From: Microcaldota archaeon
GTDB taxonomy: Archaea; Micrarchaeota; Micrarchaeia; Anstonellales; JAGGVH01
Length of the DNA stretch: 64,000 nt
Direction of reading: 5' to 3'
Assembly (NCBI GenBank): GCA_020854835.1
Contig: JAHKLX010000015.1
Coordinates: 1 to 64,000, forward strand
In this document: piece after piece, positions 1 through 9,155 of the stretch
How the letters are laid out: every line of letters starts with the position of its first letter
Position numbering within the stretch: the first letter of the stretch is position 1
Notes under the pieces: generated by a model
Database searches by the model: none
Told to the model about the DNA's origin: nothing
What the model saw: the letters and a program-made list of their open reading frames with translations, nothing else
Position numbers and translations under genes: made by a program

Positions 1-1
1 A

Positions 2-3000
2 ACACAATCAAGATACAATGGACATTTATACATATGGTATAATTTTGCAGATGATCTTCCAGAAATGGCGCCAAGAGTTATGCATGCAAAACTAAGTCTT
101 GGAATTGTTGAAGGTTTATTTATTGAAGAAGGAGTGATATGTGAGGACGGAGAGGTGGGCCCAGGAGAAGAATGTGATGGCAGCATTACTTCTTGTGTAG
201 ATTCTTATGGAGGATCTCCTTCTGATTGGTTGTGTATGGGGTGCATGTGTATTTTTAGAGGGGCAATTTGTGGAAACGCAATTTTAGAAAGTGGAGAAGA
301 ATGTGATTGGGGAGATCCAAGCAATCCAGATTTTTGTATGGGCCCAGGAGAAGAATGCAATTCAGATACGGTACCTAATGCATGCAGAACAGACTGCCGT
401 TTGGCACATTGTGGGGATGGTGTTGTTGATGCAGGAGAAGAATGTGATAGAGGAGCAAATAATGGAGTTGTTTGTGATTCAGGTTATGGCAATCCTCCTT
501 GTTTTTATTGCAACTCATCTTGCGAACAAACAGAATTCATAGGTCCTAATTGTGGGGACGGCATCGTTCAAGAAGAACATGGTGAAGAATGCGAAACTGA
601 TGATGATTGCGAAGATGGAGAGATATGTATAAATTGTAATTGTATTGATAGTACAATAACGCACAGTGTAACAATTACTAAAAGGGGAGAGGGTTTTGGA
701 GCTGTTGTCAGCACACCTGAGGGAATAGAGTGCGGAACAGAATGTACAAGTTACTCATTTGATTTTCCAATTGGAACTGTTGTGCATTTAGATTATGCTT
801 TGCCAGAATGCTCTGCATTCGTGGGTTGGGAAGGATGCGATGAAATATCAGGAGATACCTGTATAGTGACTGTTGCAGCAGATACAGAAGTTATTGCAAC
901 ATTTGATTCGATTGTCGTTGTTAGAAATATGTTAACTGTCGCGCGAACATGGGGCGGAGTAGTAGTCAGCACACCTGGAGGAATAGATTGCGGAAACGAT
1001 AGAATCCTATGCAGAACAGGAATTCCGAGTTCGCACCCTATGGTTACTTTAACAGCAACTCCCAACATAGGCAGGGCATTCAGTCACTGGGTAACTTCTG
1101 ATGGAAGTTGTTCTACTGCCGAACCCATTTGTATTATAAGAGTTGATTCTGATAAAGAAGTTACACCTGTGTTTAGGGGATTGTCATCACTTAATTTATC
1201 GGTTGTTAAAACAGGATATAGTGATTTTGCAACCATATATGGTGGTGGAATATATTGCGGCCCTAGTTGTACGAGACAAGTTTCTGCAGGAAGTGAGGTT
1301 TTATTAAGTACTGGTATTTCCCCCGGATATACGGTTTCTTGGGAGGATGGGTGCGATGAAATTTTAGACGATGAGTGTTATATTGGACCTATGTTCACAG
1401 ATAAAATTATCACAGCAAACGTTGCCCAAAATCCAAAACTCCAGGTTGTTAAAACCGGATCAGGTTCGCTTTCATTTTCCCCATTAGGAACTTCTTGTGG
1501 GACTTATTGTTACATATATACTAGAAATACAAATGTGCGTTTAACAACAACACCTGTTTTAGGTTATAGGATAGAATGGATTGGGTGCGACTCGGTTTCA
1601 GAAGATAGGCTGCGTTGTGATGTCAATATGGATTCAGATAAGACAGTATATTTAAATCACATATTTGATTCAACAACTTTAACAGTTGTTAAAACCGGAC
1701 CTGGTAGAGATTCTGCTGTTGTAACTGGGGGCGGAATAAACTGCGGTACAACATGTACAAATTCAGGTTCAGCAGGCAGAACTGTGGCACTAAGCGCTTC
1801 AGCATTGGGTTACACTGTTTCTTGGTCAGGGTGCGACTCACTTTCAACAGATCATTGTTTCGTTACAATGAATTCAGACAAAGTTGTCACAGCGAATTTC
1901 GAACCTACTGATACAAAAACATTAACTGTTCAAAAATCAGGTACCTGCGAAGCAAATGCACGATTGTCTGCTTCTCCTTTTATAAACTGCGGTTCAGTTT
2001 GTTCTTGGACATATAATCTAAACACAGGGGTTAATGTTTTTGCGTCGTATTTAGACAATGCAAACGAACCTCCAACATGTTGTCAAGTATCAAGTTGGAC
2101 TGGATGTAGAACAGCTTCGGGAGATAGCTGTGCAGTTATAATGGATGGGGATAAAACAGTCAAAGCAAACTTTGAAACCGTTTCTTATCACAATCTAAAA
2201 CTAACTGTTAATGGTCCAGGATCAGTTCGTTATTCAAGCGTTCCAACGCTGTGGTGCGATTCATACTGCACAAAAAATTATTGTCATGGTACTACCACTA
2301 CATTATCTGCTTCTCCAAATTCAGGTTATAAGGTTATATGGAGTGGGTGTGATTCATATTCGGGGAACCAGTGTTATTTAACTTTCAATTCCGATAAAGC
2401 TGTTACAGCAACTTTTGTTTCTTTGCGCCCGATTTTAACAGTTGTTAAAACGGGTCCTGGAGCAGACATTGCTTTAATCACAAGCTCTCCATCTGGGATC
2501 AACTGTGGTTCAACCTGTGTTTATTCTTATGACAGTGGGAATATCTATCTAACTCCCTCACAATTTACAGGTTATAATGTGGTTTGGACTGGGTGCGATT
2601 CAGTGCTGTATGATAACAGGTGCGTTGTTGCATTGGTTTCTGATAGAACTGTTACAGCAAATTTCCAAGATTCAGGTTTACCAACCTATACTTTGACATA
2701 TACTCGAGATGGAGTTGGTTCATTATGGGTTTCTCCAGCAGGAACATCTTGCGGTTCTGGTTGTGCTAAATATAATTCTGGCCAGGATGTGAGAATCACA
2801 GCTTCCTCTGCTACAGGATATTCAGTTTCTTGGTCAGGGTGCGATTCATATTCTGAAAATTCCTGTTATGTTACAATGGATTCAGATAAAATTGTCACAG
2901 CAAAAAACATTCCTCTCCCTAAATCCACTCTTTCAGTTTCAAAAACAGGTTCAGGTCTTGTATTGAGTTCTCCATCTGGAATCAACTGTGGTTCAACCTG

Positions 3001-3421
3001 CTCGTTCCAATACAATACGGGAATATCTGTAACTTTAACTGCTTCCCCTTCAGTAGGTTATAAGTTCGATAAATGGGAAAATGCTTGCTCGGGTTCAGGA
3101 GGATGCACGGTTTTAATGAATACAAATAAATATGTGAGAGCAGTGTTTGTGCCGGTTGAAAAATACACTTTGTCAGTATCCAAACCCACACGAGGATATG
3201 GGACAATAACAGGTTCAGGAATTGTCTGTGGCGATAGCGGTTCAATCTGCTCGTCCCAATACAACGATGGAACACATGTAACGTTGACTGCGAATTTAGC
3301 ACCTGGTGCAACAATACTGGGTTGGTCAGGGTGTGATTCATATTCAGGAACTAGTTGCACAGTAACAATGAATTCTGCCAAATCAGTTAGTGCAAATATT
3401 GTTTGTTCAAGCTGCGGATAG
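2..3421 (+). CDS. Cys-rich surface protein with InlB-like repeats, 5' truncated
   Basis: The reading frame is already open at base 2, so the gene begins outside the window and the ATG at 65 is probably internal. Of the visible ~1,139 residues, the first ~210 hold several modules of the type CGDG-x-V-x(4-5)-GEECD, which resemble DUF4215-like Cys-rich repeats. The rest is eleven tandem repeats of about 80 residues. Each has a core of LTVVKTG, then INCGxxC, then GYxVxWxGCDS, a further Cys, VTMxSDK and VTAxF. The pattern resembles divergent InlB B-repeat beta domains, with four conserved cysteines that could give two disulfides per repeat. The protein ends at CSSCG with no C-terminal membrane segment, so any anchor must be N-terminal or non-covalent. 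The role is inferred to be an extracellular adhesin or coat component. The same GEECD and InlB-like modules recur in the giant protein at 9152-19111. Confidence 0.75.
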   Translation, partial: TQSRYNGHLYIWYNFADDLPEMAPRVMHAKLSLGIVEGLFIEEGVICEDGEVGPGEECDGSITSCVDSYGGSPSDWLCMGCMCIFRGAICGNAILESGEECDWGDPSNPDFCMGPGEECNSDTVPNACRTDCRLAHCGDGVVDAGEECDRGANNGVVCDSGYGNPPCFYCNSSCEQTEFIGPNCGDGIVQEEHGEECETDDDCEDGEICINCNCIDSTITHSVTITKRGEGFGAVVSTPEGIECGTECTSYSFDFPIGTVVHLDYALPECSAFVGWEGCDEISGDTCIVTVAADTEVIATFDSIVVVRNMLTVARTWGGVVVSTPGGIDCGNDRILCRTGIPSSHPMVTLTATPNIGRAFSHWVTSDGSCSTAEPICIIRVDSDKEVTPVFRGLSSLNLSVVKTGYSDFATIYGGGIYCGPSCTRQVSAGSEVLLSTGISPGYTVSWEDGCDEILDDECYIGPMFTDKIITANVAQNPKLQVVKTGSGSLSFSPLGTSCGTYCYIYTRNTNVRLTTTPVLGYRIEWIGCDSVSEDRLRCDVNMDSDKTVYLNHIFDSTTLTVVKTGPGRDSAVVTGGGINCGTTCTNSGSAGRTVALSASALGYTVSWSGCDSLSTDHCFVTMNSDKVVTANFEPTDTKTLTVQKSGTCEANARLSASPFINCGSVCSWTYNLNTGVNVFASYLDNANEPPTCCQVSSWTGCRTASGDSCAVIMDGDKTVKANFETVSYHNLKLTVNGPGSVRYSSVPTLWCDSYCTKNYCHGTTTTLSASPNSGYKVIWSGCDSYSGNQCYLTFNSDKAVTATFVSLRPILTVVKTGPGADIALITSSPSGINCGSTCVYSYDSGNIYLTPSQFTGYNVVWTGCDSVLYDNRCVVALVSDRTVTANFQDSGLPTYTLTYTRDGVGSLWVSPAGTSCGSGCAKYNSGQDVRITASSATGYSVSWSGCDSYSENSCYVTMDSDKIVTAKNIPLPKSTLSVSKTGSGLVLSSPSGINCGSTCSFQYNTGISVTLTASPSVGYKFDKWENACSGSGGCTVLMNTNKYVRAVFVPVEKYTLSVSKPTRGYGTITGSGIVCGDSGSICSSQYNDGTHVTLTANLAPGATILGWSGCDSYSGTSCTVTMNSAKSVSANIVCSSCG

Positions 3422-3530
3422 ATAAAATAAATTCCAAAAGTCTTTACACCAATGTTTTTAAACCTTTATGATATTTAATAATAAACTAATAATTTTGTTT
3501 TAGTTTTAACTAATCTTATTGTTGATAACT

Positions 3531-4169
3531 ATGGGTGAAACTATGGATGATATGGAAAAATTAAGAACCGGAACAACCACTTTGGGTTTAGTATGCCAGG
3601 AAGGAGTTGTTTTAGCTTCTGATAAAAGAGCCACAATGGGTTATTTAATTTCAAGTAAAACTGCATTAAAAGTTGCAAGATTAGATGACCATATAGGTAT
3701 GACAATTGCAGGAGGCGTAGGAGACGCACAAAAACTTATAAGATGGATGACAGGCGAGCTTGAAATTCACAGAATGCAAGAAAATAAACCTATGAAAATC
3801 AGTGCAGCTGCAACACTATTATCCAACGTTTTATCAAACTATAAATTTTACCCATTTTTCGTTCAATTGGTTTTAGGAGGGTATGATTCAAAACCTAGAT
3901 TGTTCAATTTGGATATGGCAGGTGGAATCACAGAAGACAAATACACTGCTACAGGAAGCGGTTCAACCTTTGTTTATGGGATATTAGAATCTGAATTTGA
4001 TGAAAACATGAGTATGAAAGATTGTTTACATCTCGCGGCAAAATGTATTGTTGCAGCAAGCAAAAGAGATATTGCTTCTGGTAATGGAATTACAATTGCA
4101 ACCATAACAAAAAACGGTTTCAATTATTTAACAGAAAGTGATATCGAAAAACTAGGAAAATCAGTATAA
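3531..4169 (+). CDS. psmB: 20S proteasome beta subunit
   Basis: This is the catalytic subunit of the archaeal 20S proteasome. The sequence shows a 14-residue propeptide ending in RTG followed by the TTTLGL start of the mature chain, so the catalytic N-terminal threonine would be exposed by autocleavage. Further family signs are SDKRATMG, the Lys-containing strand, and GSGSTFVYG near the substrate pocket. I chose ATG 3531 rather than the upstream TTG at 3519 because it gives a normal short propeptide. A TATA-like TTTTTAAA lies at 3455-3462, and there is no clear Shine-Dalgarno sequence. The next gene, aCPSF1, lies 61 bases downstream on the same strand, an adjacency seen in other archaea. Confidence 0.95.
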   Translation: MGETMDDMEKLRTGTTTLGLVCQEGVVLASDKRATMGYLISSKTALKVARLDDHIGMTIAGGVGDAQKLIRWMTGELEIHRMQENKPMKISAAATLLSNVLSNYKFYPFFVQLVLGGYDSKPRLFNLDMAGGITEDKYTATGSGSTFVYGILESEFDENMSMKDCLHLAAKCIVAASKRDIASGNGITIATITKNGFNYLTESDIEKLGKSV

Positions 4170-4230
4170 AAATAATTAATTAACAATAATTTGTATTAAT
4201 TTCCAGGAATAATTACAGAGAGTGATATAA

Positions 4231-6123
4231 ATGTTAAAAGAATTTGAAAAAGCAGTTAAAGATATACTGCCCGAAGAGTGCGGTTTTTCAAAAATTGAAG
4301 CAGAAGGCTTAACGATAGTGATATATGTTGACAATATAAGAGAATTCTATAATAATGATCAACTAATTAAAAAACTAGCTTATGCATTAAAGAAAAAAAT
4401 TACCATCAGATGTTCTCCAGAACATCGCCAAGAACCAGAATATGCTAAAAAATTTATTGAAGAAACAATACCTGAAGAAGCAGGAGTTAAATCAATAACT
4501 TTTAATCCTGTTTTTGGACAGGTTATGGTTGAGGCTATGAAACCAGGTCTCGTTATTGGAAAAGGAGGAGAAACTCTCAAAAGAATTATAACCGAAACAG
4601 GATGGATAATTGTTGTTCAAAGAATCCCCACTATGGATTCATCAACAATAACTGGAGTTAGGAAAAGTCTTTTGAAAAAAGCAGAGGAGAGAAAAAAGTT
4701 TTTAACAACAATTGGAAAAAAGATTTTATCTGAACAACCTTCTGGTTCTTCATGGGTTAAAGTTACTGCGTTAGGAGGAGCAAGAGAAGTTGGAAGATCC
4801 TGCTTCAGCGTCGAAACACCAAACAGCAGAATACTTTTGGATTGTGGAATAAATCCTGAGGTTTATGACAAATCAAAGTCTTTCCCTTTGTTAAATGAGC
4901 TCGGATGCTCCTTATCTGAAATAGATGCGGTTATTGTTTCTCATGCACATCTTGATCACTGTGGATTTATACCTTATTTATTTGCTTATGGTTATGAAGG
5001 TCCGGTTTACTGCACACCTCCTACACGAGATATGGCAGTTATGCTTCAAATGGATTATTTAAGTTTAGTTAATAAAATACCTAATGCAGTCGTTCCCTAT
5101 GGAATAAAAGATATACACGAACAATTAATTCACACGATACCTGTACAATATGGGGATGTGGTCGATATAACTCCCGAAGTTAAAATGACCTTTTATAATG
5201 CAGGTCATATTTTAGGAAGTTCACTTGTACATCTCCACATAAATAATGGTTTGCATAATTTAGTTTATACAGGAGATATGAAGTTTGGATTCACACAACT
5301 ATTTGATCCTGCTCACTGCGTTTTTCCACGTATAGAAACACTGATAATGGAATCTACCTATGGGGGAAAAACAGATATTATGCCCAACCGAAAAGAGTCT
5401 GAAACAATGATAATGGATATTGTGAAAAAAACAATTGAACGAAATGGTAAAGTTTTAATACCTGTATTTGCAGTTGGTAGATCGCAGGAAATTATGCTTG
5501 TATTTGAGCATTACATGCGAGAGGCGAAGATCGATAACATCCCAATTTATTTGGATGGAATGATCAGAGAAGCTTCAGCAATTCATACTGCTTATCCAGA
5601 ATATTTGAAAATGAAAGTCAGAAAAAAAGTTTTGGCAGATCATAGTCCTTTTGAATCTGAAATATTTGAAACAGTTAAAGGCGATAGAGATAAAATCATA
5701 GAGGGAAAACCTTCGATCATATTGGCAACAGCAGGAATGATGAGTGGAGGTCCTGTTTTAGAATACCTAAGGCATCTTGCCCCTGACGAAAAAAACTCTT
5801 TAATATTTATTGGTTATCAATCTCCTTTGTCATTAGGTCACAAGATTCAAAGAGGATTAAAAGAAGTGCCTTTAGTTAATGATGAAGGAAAATCCGAAAG
5901 CGTTAAAATAAACATGGAAGTTCACACTGTTGATGGATTTTCTGGACATTCTGATAGGAGACAGCTTTTGGCATATCTTAAAAATATCTCACCAAAACCA
6001 AATAGAGTTATTTTATGTCATGGAGATGAAAATAAAATTGGAAATCTAGGTCCAACAATAAGTAAACTATTCAAAATGAAATCAGATACTCCTATGGTTT
6101 TAGATAGTATGAGATTGAAATAA
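4231..6123 (+). CDS. aCPSF1/FttA, KH-MBL-beta-CASP ribonuclease
   Basis: Archaeal CPSF73 homologue, known as the general transcription termination factor FttA and a 3'-end-processing RNase. The first ~150 residues are KH-like domains, including a GKGGETL loop. A metallo-beta-lactamase domain follows, with the metal motif SHAHLDHCG near residue 238 and further ligands in NAGHILGS and YTGDMK. The beta-CASP region contains STYGG, IPVFAVGRSQE and ATAGMMSGG, and the C-terminal DGFSGHSD and LCHGDE motifs complete the active site. At 630 residues it is a normal length for the family. The start ATG is preceded by GAGAGTGATATAA, an archaeal ribosome binding site. Nothing looks degenerate. Confidence 0.96.
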   Translation: MLKEFEKAVKDILPEECGFSKIEAEGLTIVIYVDNIREFYNNDQLIKKLAYALKKKITIRCSPEHRQEPEYAKKFIEETIPEEAGVKSITFNPVFGQVMVEAMKPGLVIGKGGETLKRIITETGWIIVVQRIPTMDSSTITGVRKSLLKKAEERKKFLTTIGKKILSEQPSGSSWVKVTALGGAREVGRSCFSVETPNSRILLDCGINPEVYDKSKSFPLLNELGCSLSEIDAVIVSHAHLDHCGFIPYLFAYGYEGPVYCTPPTRDMAVMLQMDYLSLVNKIPNAVVPYGIKDIHEQLIHTIPVQYGDVVDITPEVKMTFYNAGHILGSSLVHLHINNGLHNLVYTGDMKFGFTQLFDPAHCVFPRIETLIMESTYGGKTDIMPNRKESETMIMDIVKKTIERNGKVLIPVFAVGRSQEIMLVFEHYMREAKIDNIPIYLDGMIREASAIHTAYPEYLKMKVRKKVLADHSPFESEIFETVKGDRDKIIEGKPSIILATAGMMSGGPVLEYLRHLAPDEKNSLIFIGYQSPLSLGHKIQRGLKEVPLVNDEGKSESVKINMEVHTVDGFSGHSDRRQLLAYLKNISPKPNRVILCHGDENKIGNLGPTISKLFKMKSDTPMVLDSMRLK

Positions 6124-6202
6124 ATCTCATTTTTGAACCCTTTCAGTTAATCTTAAAAAGTCTTTTTGTTAAGTTATTATAAAAATAGTTAGAGGAGATA
6201 TT

Positions 6203-7657
6203 ATGGATAACAAAAAAAATGAAAATTTTTCAGAATGGTTCACTGAAATAATCCAAAAAGCCGAACTTGCAGACATTAGATATAATCTCAAGGGCTTTAT
6301 TGTTTTTAGACCTTGGTCAGTTTTAAGTATAGAAGAGATGTATAAATTATATGAAAAAGAACTTCAATCAAAAGGCCATAAACCAACTTATTTTCCTATT
6401 TTAATTCCCGAATCCAATTTTCATTTAGAGGCATCCCATGTTGAAGGTTTTTCTCCAGAAGTTTTTTGGGTGACTGAACATGGAAAAGGCGAAAAATTCG
6501 AAGAACGCCTTGCTTTAAGGCCCACAAGTGAAACTGCGATGTATAAAATGTATTCTTTATGGATCCAGGGAAAATCAGATTTACCTTTAAAAATTTATCA
6601 AAGAGGAACCGTTTACCGTTATGAAACCAAAGCAACAAGGCCTTTTTTCCGAAGCAGAGAATTGGTGTGGATAGAAGCGCACAATTGTTTTGCTACAAAA
6701 AAAGAAGCAGTTAAACAAGTAAAGGAAGATTTAAAGATGACAGAAAAAGTTATGTATGGTGAATTCTGCATACCTTTCATAGGTTTCCAAAGGCCAGAAT
6801 GGGATAAATTTCCGGGGGCAGTTCACACCTACGCAGCAGATACTTTGATGCCAGATGGAAAAGTTATTCAAATGCCTTCAACACATTTACTTGGGCAGAA
6901 TTTTTCCAAACCGTTTAACGTTATGTTTGCAGATGAAAAAGGAAAACAGACACCAGTTTGGCAGACATGCCATGGTCCGTGCATTTCAAGAATTTATGGC
7001 GGAATGATATCTATTTTGGGGGATGATCAAGGATTACGGCTCCCTTTCAAACTTGCACCCGTGCAGGTTATTATTGTTCCAATTCTAAAGGGTGATGATG
7101 CCAAAAACAAGGCAGTTTTAAAATATTGCAAAAAAATTCAAAAGAAACTTATTAAAAAAGAATTTAGAACAGAAATTGATTCAAGTGAAAACACCCCTGG
7201 TTTTAAGTTTAACCAATGGGAAATGAAAGGTGTCCCAATACGATTTGAAATAGGTCCAAAAGAATTTGAACAAAACAAAATAACTCTATCTATAAGAACT
7301 AAAAAACAAAAAGAAACTATTGATTTCAAAGATATTGTCAAAATAGTTAAAAATAAAGGGGAAGAAGTTACAAAAGATTTGAAAGAAGAAGCTTCAAAAA
7401 ATTTCCTTGATGTTATTCATGACGCAAAAAACATGAACGAACTTAAACAAGTTTTAGATAAGGGAGGTTTTGCACGAATTCCGTTCTGTTCTGTTGAAAT
7501 GGAAGGTAGAGAATGTGCAGACAATGTTAAGGCAGAAACACATGGCGACATAAGAGGAATACGTGTTGATTCAAAAGAAAAACCCAATGAAACAGACAAA
7601 TGCATATGGTGTGGAAAATCTGCAAAAGAAATTGTTTACATTGCTAGGCAATACTAG
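6203..7657 (+). CDS. proS: Prolyl-tRNA synthetase, archaeal/eukaryotic type
   Basis: Class II aminoacyl-tRNA synthetase that charges tRNA-Pro in the cytoplasm. The catalytic core shows RPTSETAMY, the motif 2 region RPFFRSRELVWIEAH, and QTCHGPCISR with GDDQGLRLP in the motif 3 region. The anticodon-binding domain follows (APVQVIIVPI...). The C-terminal domain characteristic of the archaeal/eukaryotic form is present, with cysteines in PFCSVEMEGRECA and KCIWCGKSA and a terminal Tyr. It is 484 residues long, a normal size. The start is preceded by AGAGGAGATATT. It sits between aCPSF1 and kae1 on the same strand, with gaps of 79 and 44 bases. Confidence 0.96.
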   Translation: MDNKKNENFSEWFTEIIQKAELADIRYNLKGFIVFRPWSVLSIEEMYKLYEKELQSKGHKPTYFPILIPESNFHLEASHVEGFSPEVFWVTEHGKGEKFEERLALRPTSETAMYKMYSLWIQGKSDLPLKIYQRGTVYRYETKATRPFFRSRELVWIEAHNCFATKKEAVKQVKEDLKMTEKVMYGEFCIPFIGFQRPEWDKFPGAVHTYAADTLMPDGKVIQMPSTHLLGQNFSKPFNVMFADEKGKQTPVWQTCHGPCISRIYGGMISILGDDQGLRLPFKLAPVQVIIVPILKGDDAKNKAVLKYCKKIQKKLIKKEFRTEIDSSENTPGFKFNQWEMKGVPIRFEIGPKEFEQNKITLSIRTKKQKETIDFKDIVKIVKNKGEEVTKDLKEEASKNFLDVIHDAKNMNELKQVLDKGGFARIPFCSVEMEGRECADNVKAETHGDIRGIRVDSKEKPNETDKCIWCGKSAKEIVYIARQY

Positions 7658-7701
7658 AAACTTCTTTAAAAAAGAAGTTTCATCTATAAAGAGATGAAAA
7701 A

Positions 7702-8655
7702 ATGAGAATGCTCGGAATTGAATGTACTGCACATACTTTTGGTGTTGCATGGACTGATGGAAATGAAATACTTCAGTTCAATGACACATACAAACCTCCA
7801 GCAGGGCAGGGTTTTATACCTAGAGATTTATCAGAACACCACTGCAAGATTGCACCCGAATTAATTAGAAAAATAAATGAATCTGGAAAAGAATATGATG
7901 CAATTTGTTTTTCTCAGGGCCCTGGAATTGGCCAAGCTTTGCAAAGTGGTGCTGCGCTGGCTAGATATTTATCATTAAAACAAAACAAACCTATTTATGG
8001 AGTTAACCATTGTGCAGCACATTTGGAAATAGGAGTTAAAGATACAGGTTTCAAAGATCCATTGTTTGTTTATGCATCTGGTGGAAACACGCAAATTATA
8101 TCAAGAGTTCTTAAAAATAAAAAAACAAGTTACAGAGTTTTGGGGGAAACATTGGATGTTGGCCTAGGTAATGCTTTTGACATGTTTGCAAGACAGATTG
8201 GGTTGAACCATGGTGGAGATCTAGAAAAAATTGCGAATGGAAGTTATATTGAACTTCCATATAGTGTTAAAGGAATGAATCTAACTTTTTCTGGATTGTT
8301 AACTGCTGCATTCTCTGCTTTAGAAAAAAACGCAAAAGAAGATGTTGTTTATTCGTTTATGCACACATCTTTTTCAATGGTTAGTGAAACTGTTGAGAGA
8401 GCATTGTGTTTGACAAAAAAAGATGGCGTTGTAGTTGTGGGGGGCGTAGCTCAAAACAACATGTTCAAAAAAATGCTCTCAAAAATATGCGATGATCAAG
8501 AAGTTAGTTTCTGTTCACCTGCAAATGAATTCAACCGCGATAACGCAGGTATGATTGCTTATACAGGATGGTTAGTCTCAAAAAACAACAAACCTTTGAA
8601 AATGGATAAAATTGTTCCTCTCCCTTATTGGAGAACTGATGAGGTGCTGTGGTGA
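7702..8655 (+). CDS. kae1: Kae1/TsaD, tRNA t6A synthesis subunit of KEOPS
   Basis: Catalytic subunit of KEOPS, which transfers threonylcarbamoyl to A37 of ANN-decoding tRNAs. The N-terminus LGIECTAHTFGVA is the ASKHA nucleotide-binding strand, the metal-binding HxxxH lies in NHCAAHLE, and YASGGNTQ and a glycine-rich GGVAQNN loop complete the fold. At 317 residues it is the stand-alone form; the Bud32 kinase domain fused to it in some archaea is absent here. A second ATG lies two codons downstream. The gene overlaps the following DUF359 gene by a few bases, suggesting translational coupling. Confidence 0.95.
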   Translation: MRMLGIECTAHTFGVAWTDGNEILQFNDTYKPPAGQGFIPRDLSEHHCKIAPELIRKINESGKEYDAICFSQGPGIGQALQSGAALARYLSLKQNKPIYGVNHCAAHLEIGVKDTGFKDPLFVYASGGNTQIISRVLKNKKTSYRVLGETLDVGLGNAFDMFARQIGLNHGGDLEKIANGSYIELPYSVKGMNLTFSGLLTAAFSALEKNAKEDVVYSFMHTSFSMVSETVERALCLTKKDGVVVVGGVAQNNMFKKMLSKICDDQEVSFCSPANEFNRDNAGMIAYTGWLVSKNNKPLKMDKIVPLPYWRTDEVLW

Positions 8656-9155
8656 TAATTTTAAACCAAGAGCAAAGGCAAGTTTTAAAACAACATTTTT
8701 CAAATCCTGAAAGCAACCCCAACATAAAAAAACTTCAGTCGATGGGGGGCAGGTTTATTTTAGTGGGAGATATATCAACAAAGTTTTTTATTGAAAATAA
8801 AATTCCCTTTGAAGTTTGTGTTGTTGACTACAAAACTGAAAGGTCTGTTTTAAGTGAAGATGATAAAAAAATAATTGATTCACAACAAAAAAATAGACAA
8901 GTTTTAAAAATTGAAAATCCTGCAGGCGCCATTTCCAACCAAGCCATAGATCTTGTTAAAAAGTGGGTAAAAGACAAAATAAAACTATTCGTTATAGTTG
9001 AAGGAGAAGAGGATTTGGTTGCAGTACCTTTCTTTTTTCTTGCTCCTGCCACATATTATGTTGTATATGGATTAAAGGATTTAGGGATGGTAACTGTAGA
9101 ATTAACAGATGATTTCAAAGAAAAATTAAAAAAAGAAATGAAAATGGAAATCTAA
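8652..9155 (+). CDS. GTP-dependent dephospho-CoA kinase (DUF359)
   Basis: Archaeal DUF359 proteins carry out the last step of coenzyme A synthesis, phosphorylating dephospho-CoA with GTP. Visible family motifs are GDISTKFF near the N-terminus, a VVDYKTER strand, NPAGAIS, and VEGEEDLVAVPFFFLAP followed by YYVVYG. The length of about 167 residues fits the family. Two GTG codons are possible starts. I prefer 8652, because the GTGA there overlaps the kae1 stop by four bases, a common coupling arrangement; 8649 is the alternative. The stop overlaps the end of the convergent giant gene by four bases. Confidence 0.88.
   Translation: MIILNQEQRQVLKQHFSNPESNPNIKKLQSMGGRFILVGDISTKFFIENKIPFEVCVVDYKTERSVLSEDDKKIIDSQQKNRQVLKIENPAGAISNQAIDLVKKWVKDKIKLFVIVEGEEDLVAVPFFFLAPATYYVVYGLKDLGMVTVELTDDFKEKLKKEMKMEI

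Noticed and set aside
65-67. ATG at 65 as the true start of the first gene
   Set aside because: The frame is open to the window edge and no signal peptide follows this ATG, so the protein must begin further upstream.
1200-3400. Tandem DNA repeats as a CRISPR-like or satellite array
   Set aside because: The periodicity is that of protein repeats in an open frame with varying DNA sequence. No CRISPR repeat-spacer pattern or cas gene is seen anywhere in the window.
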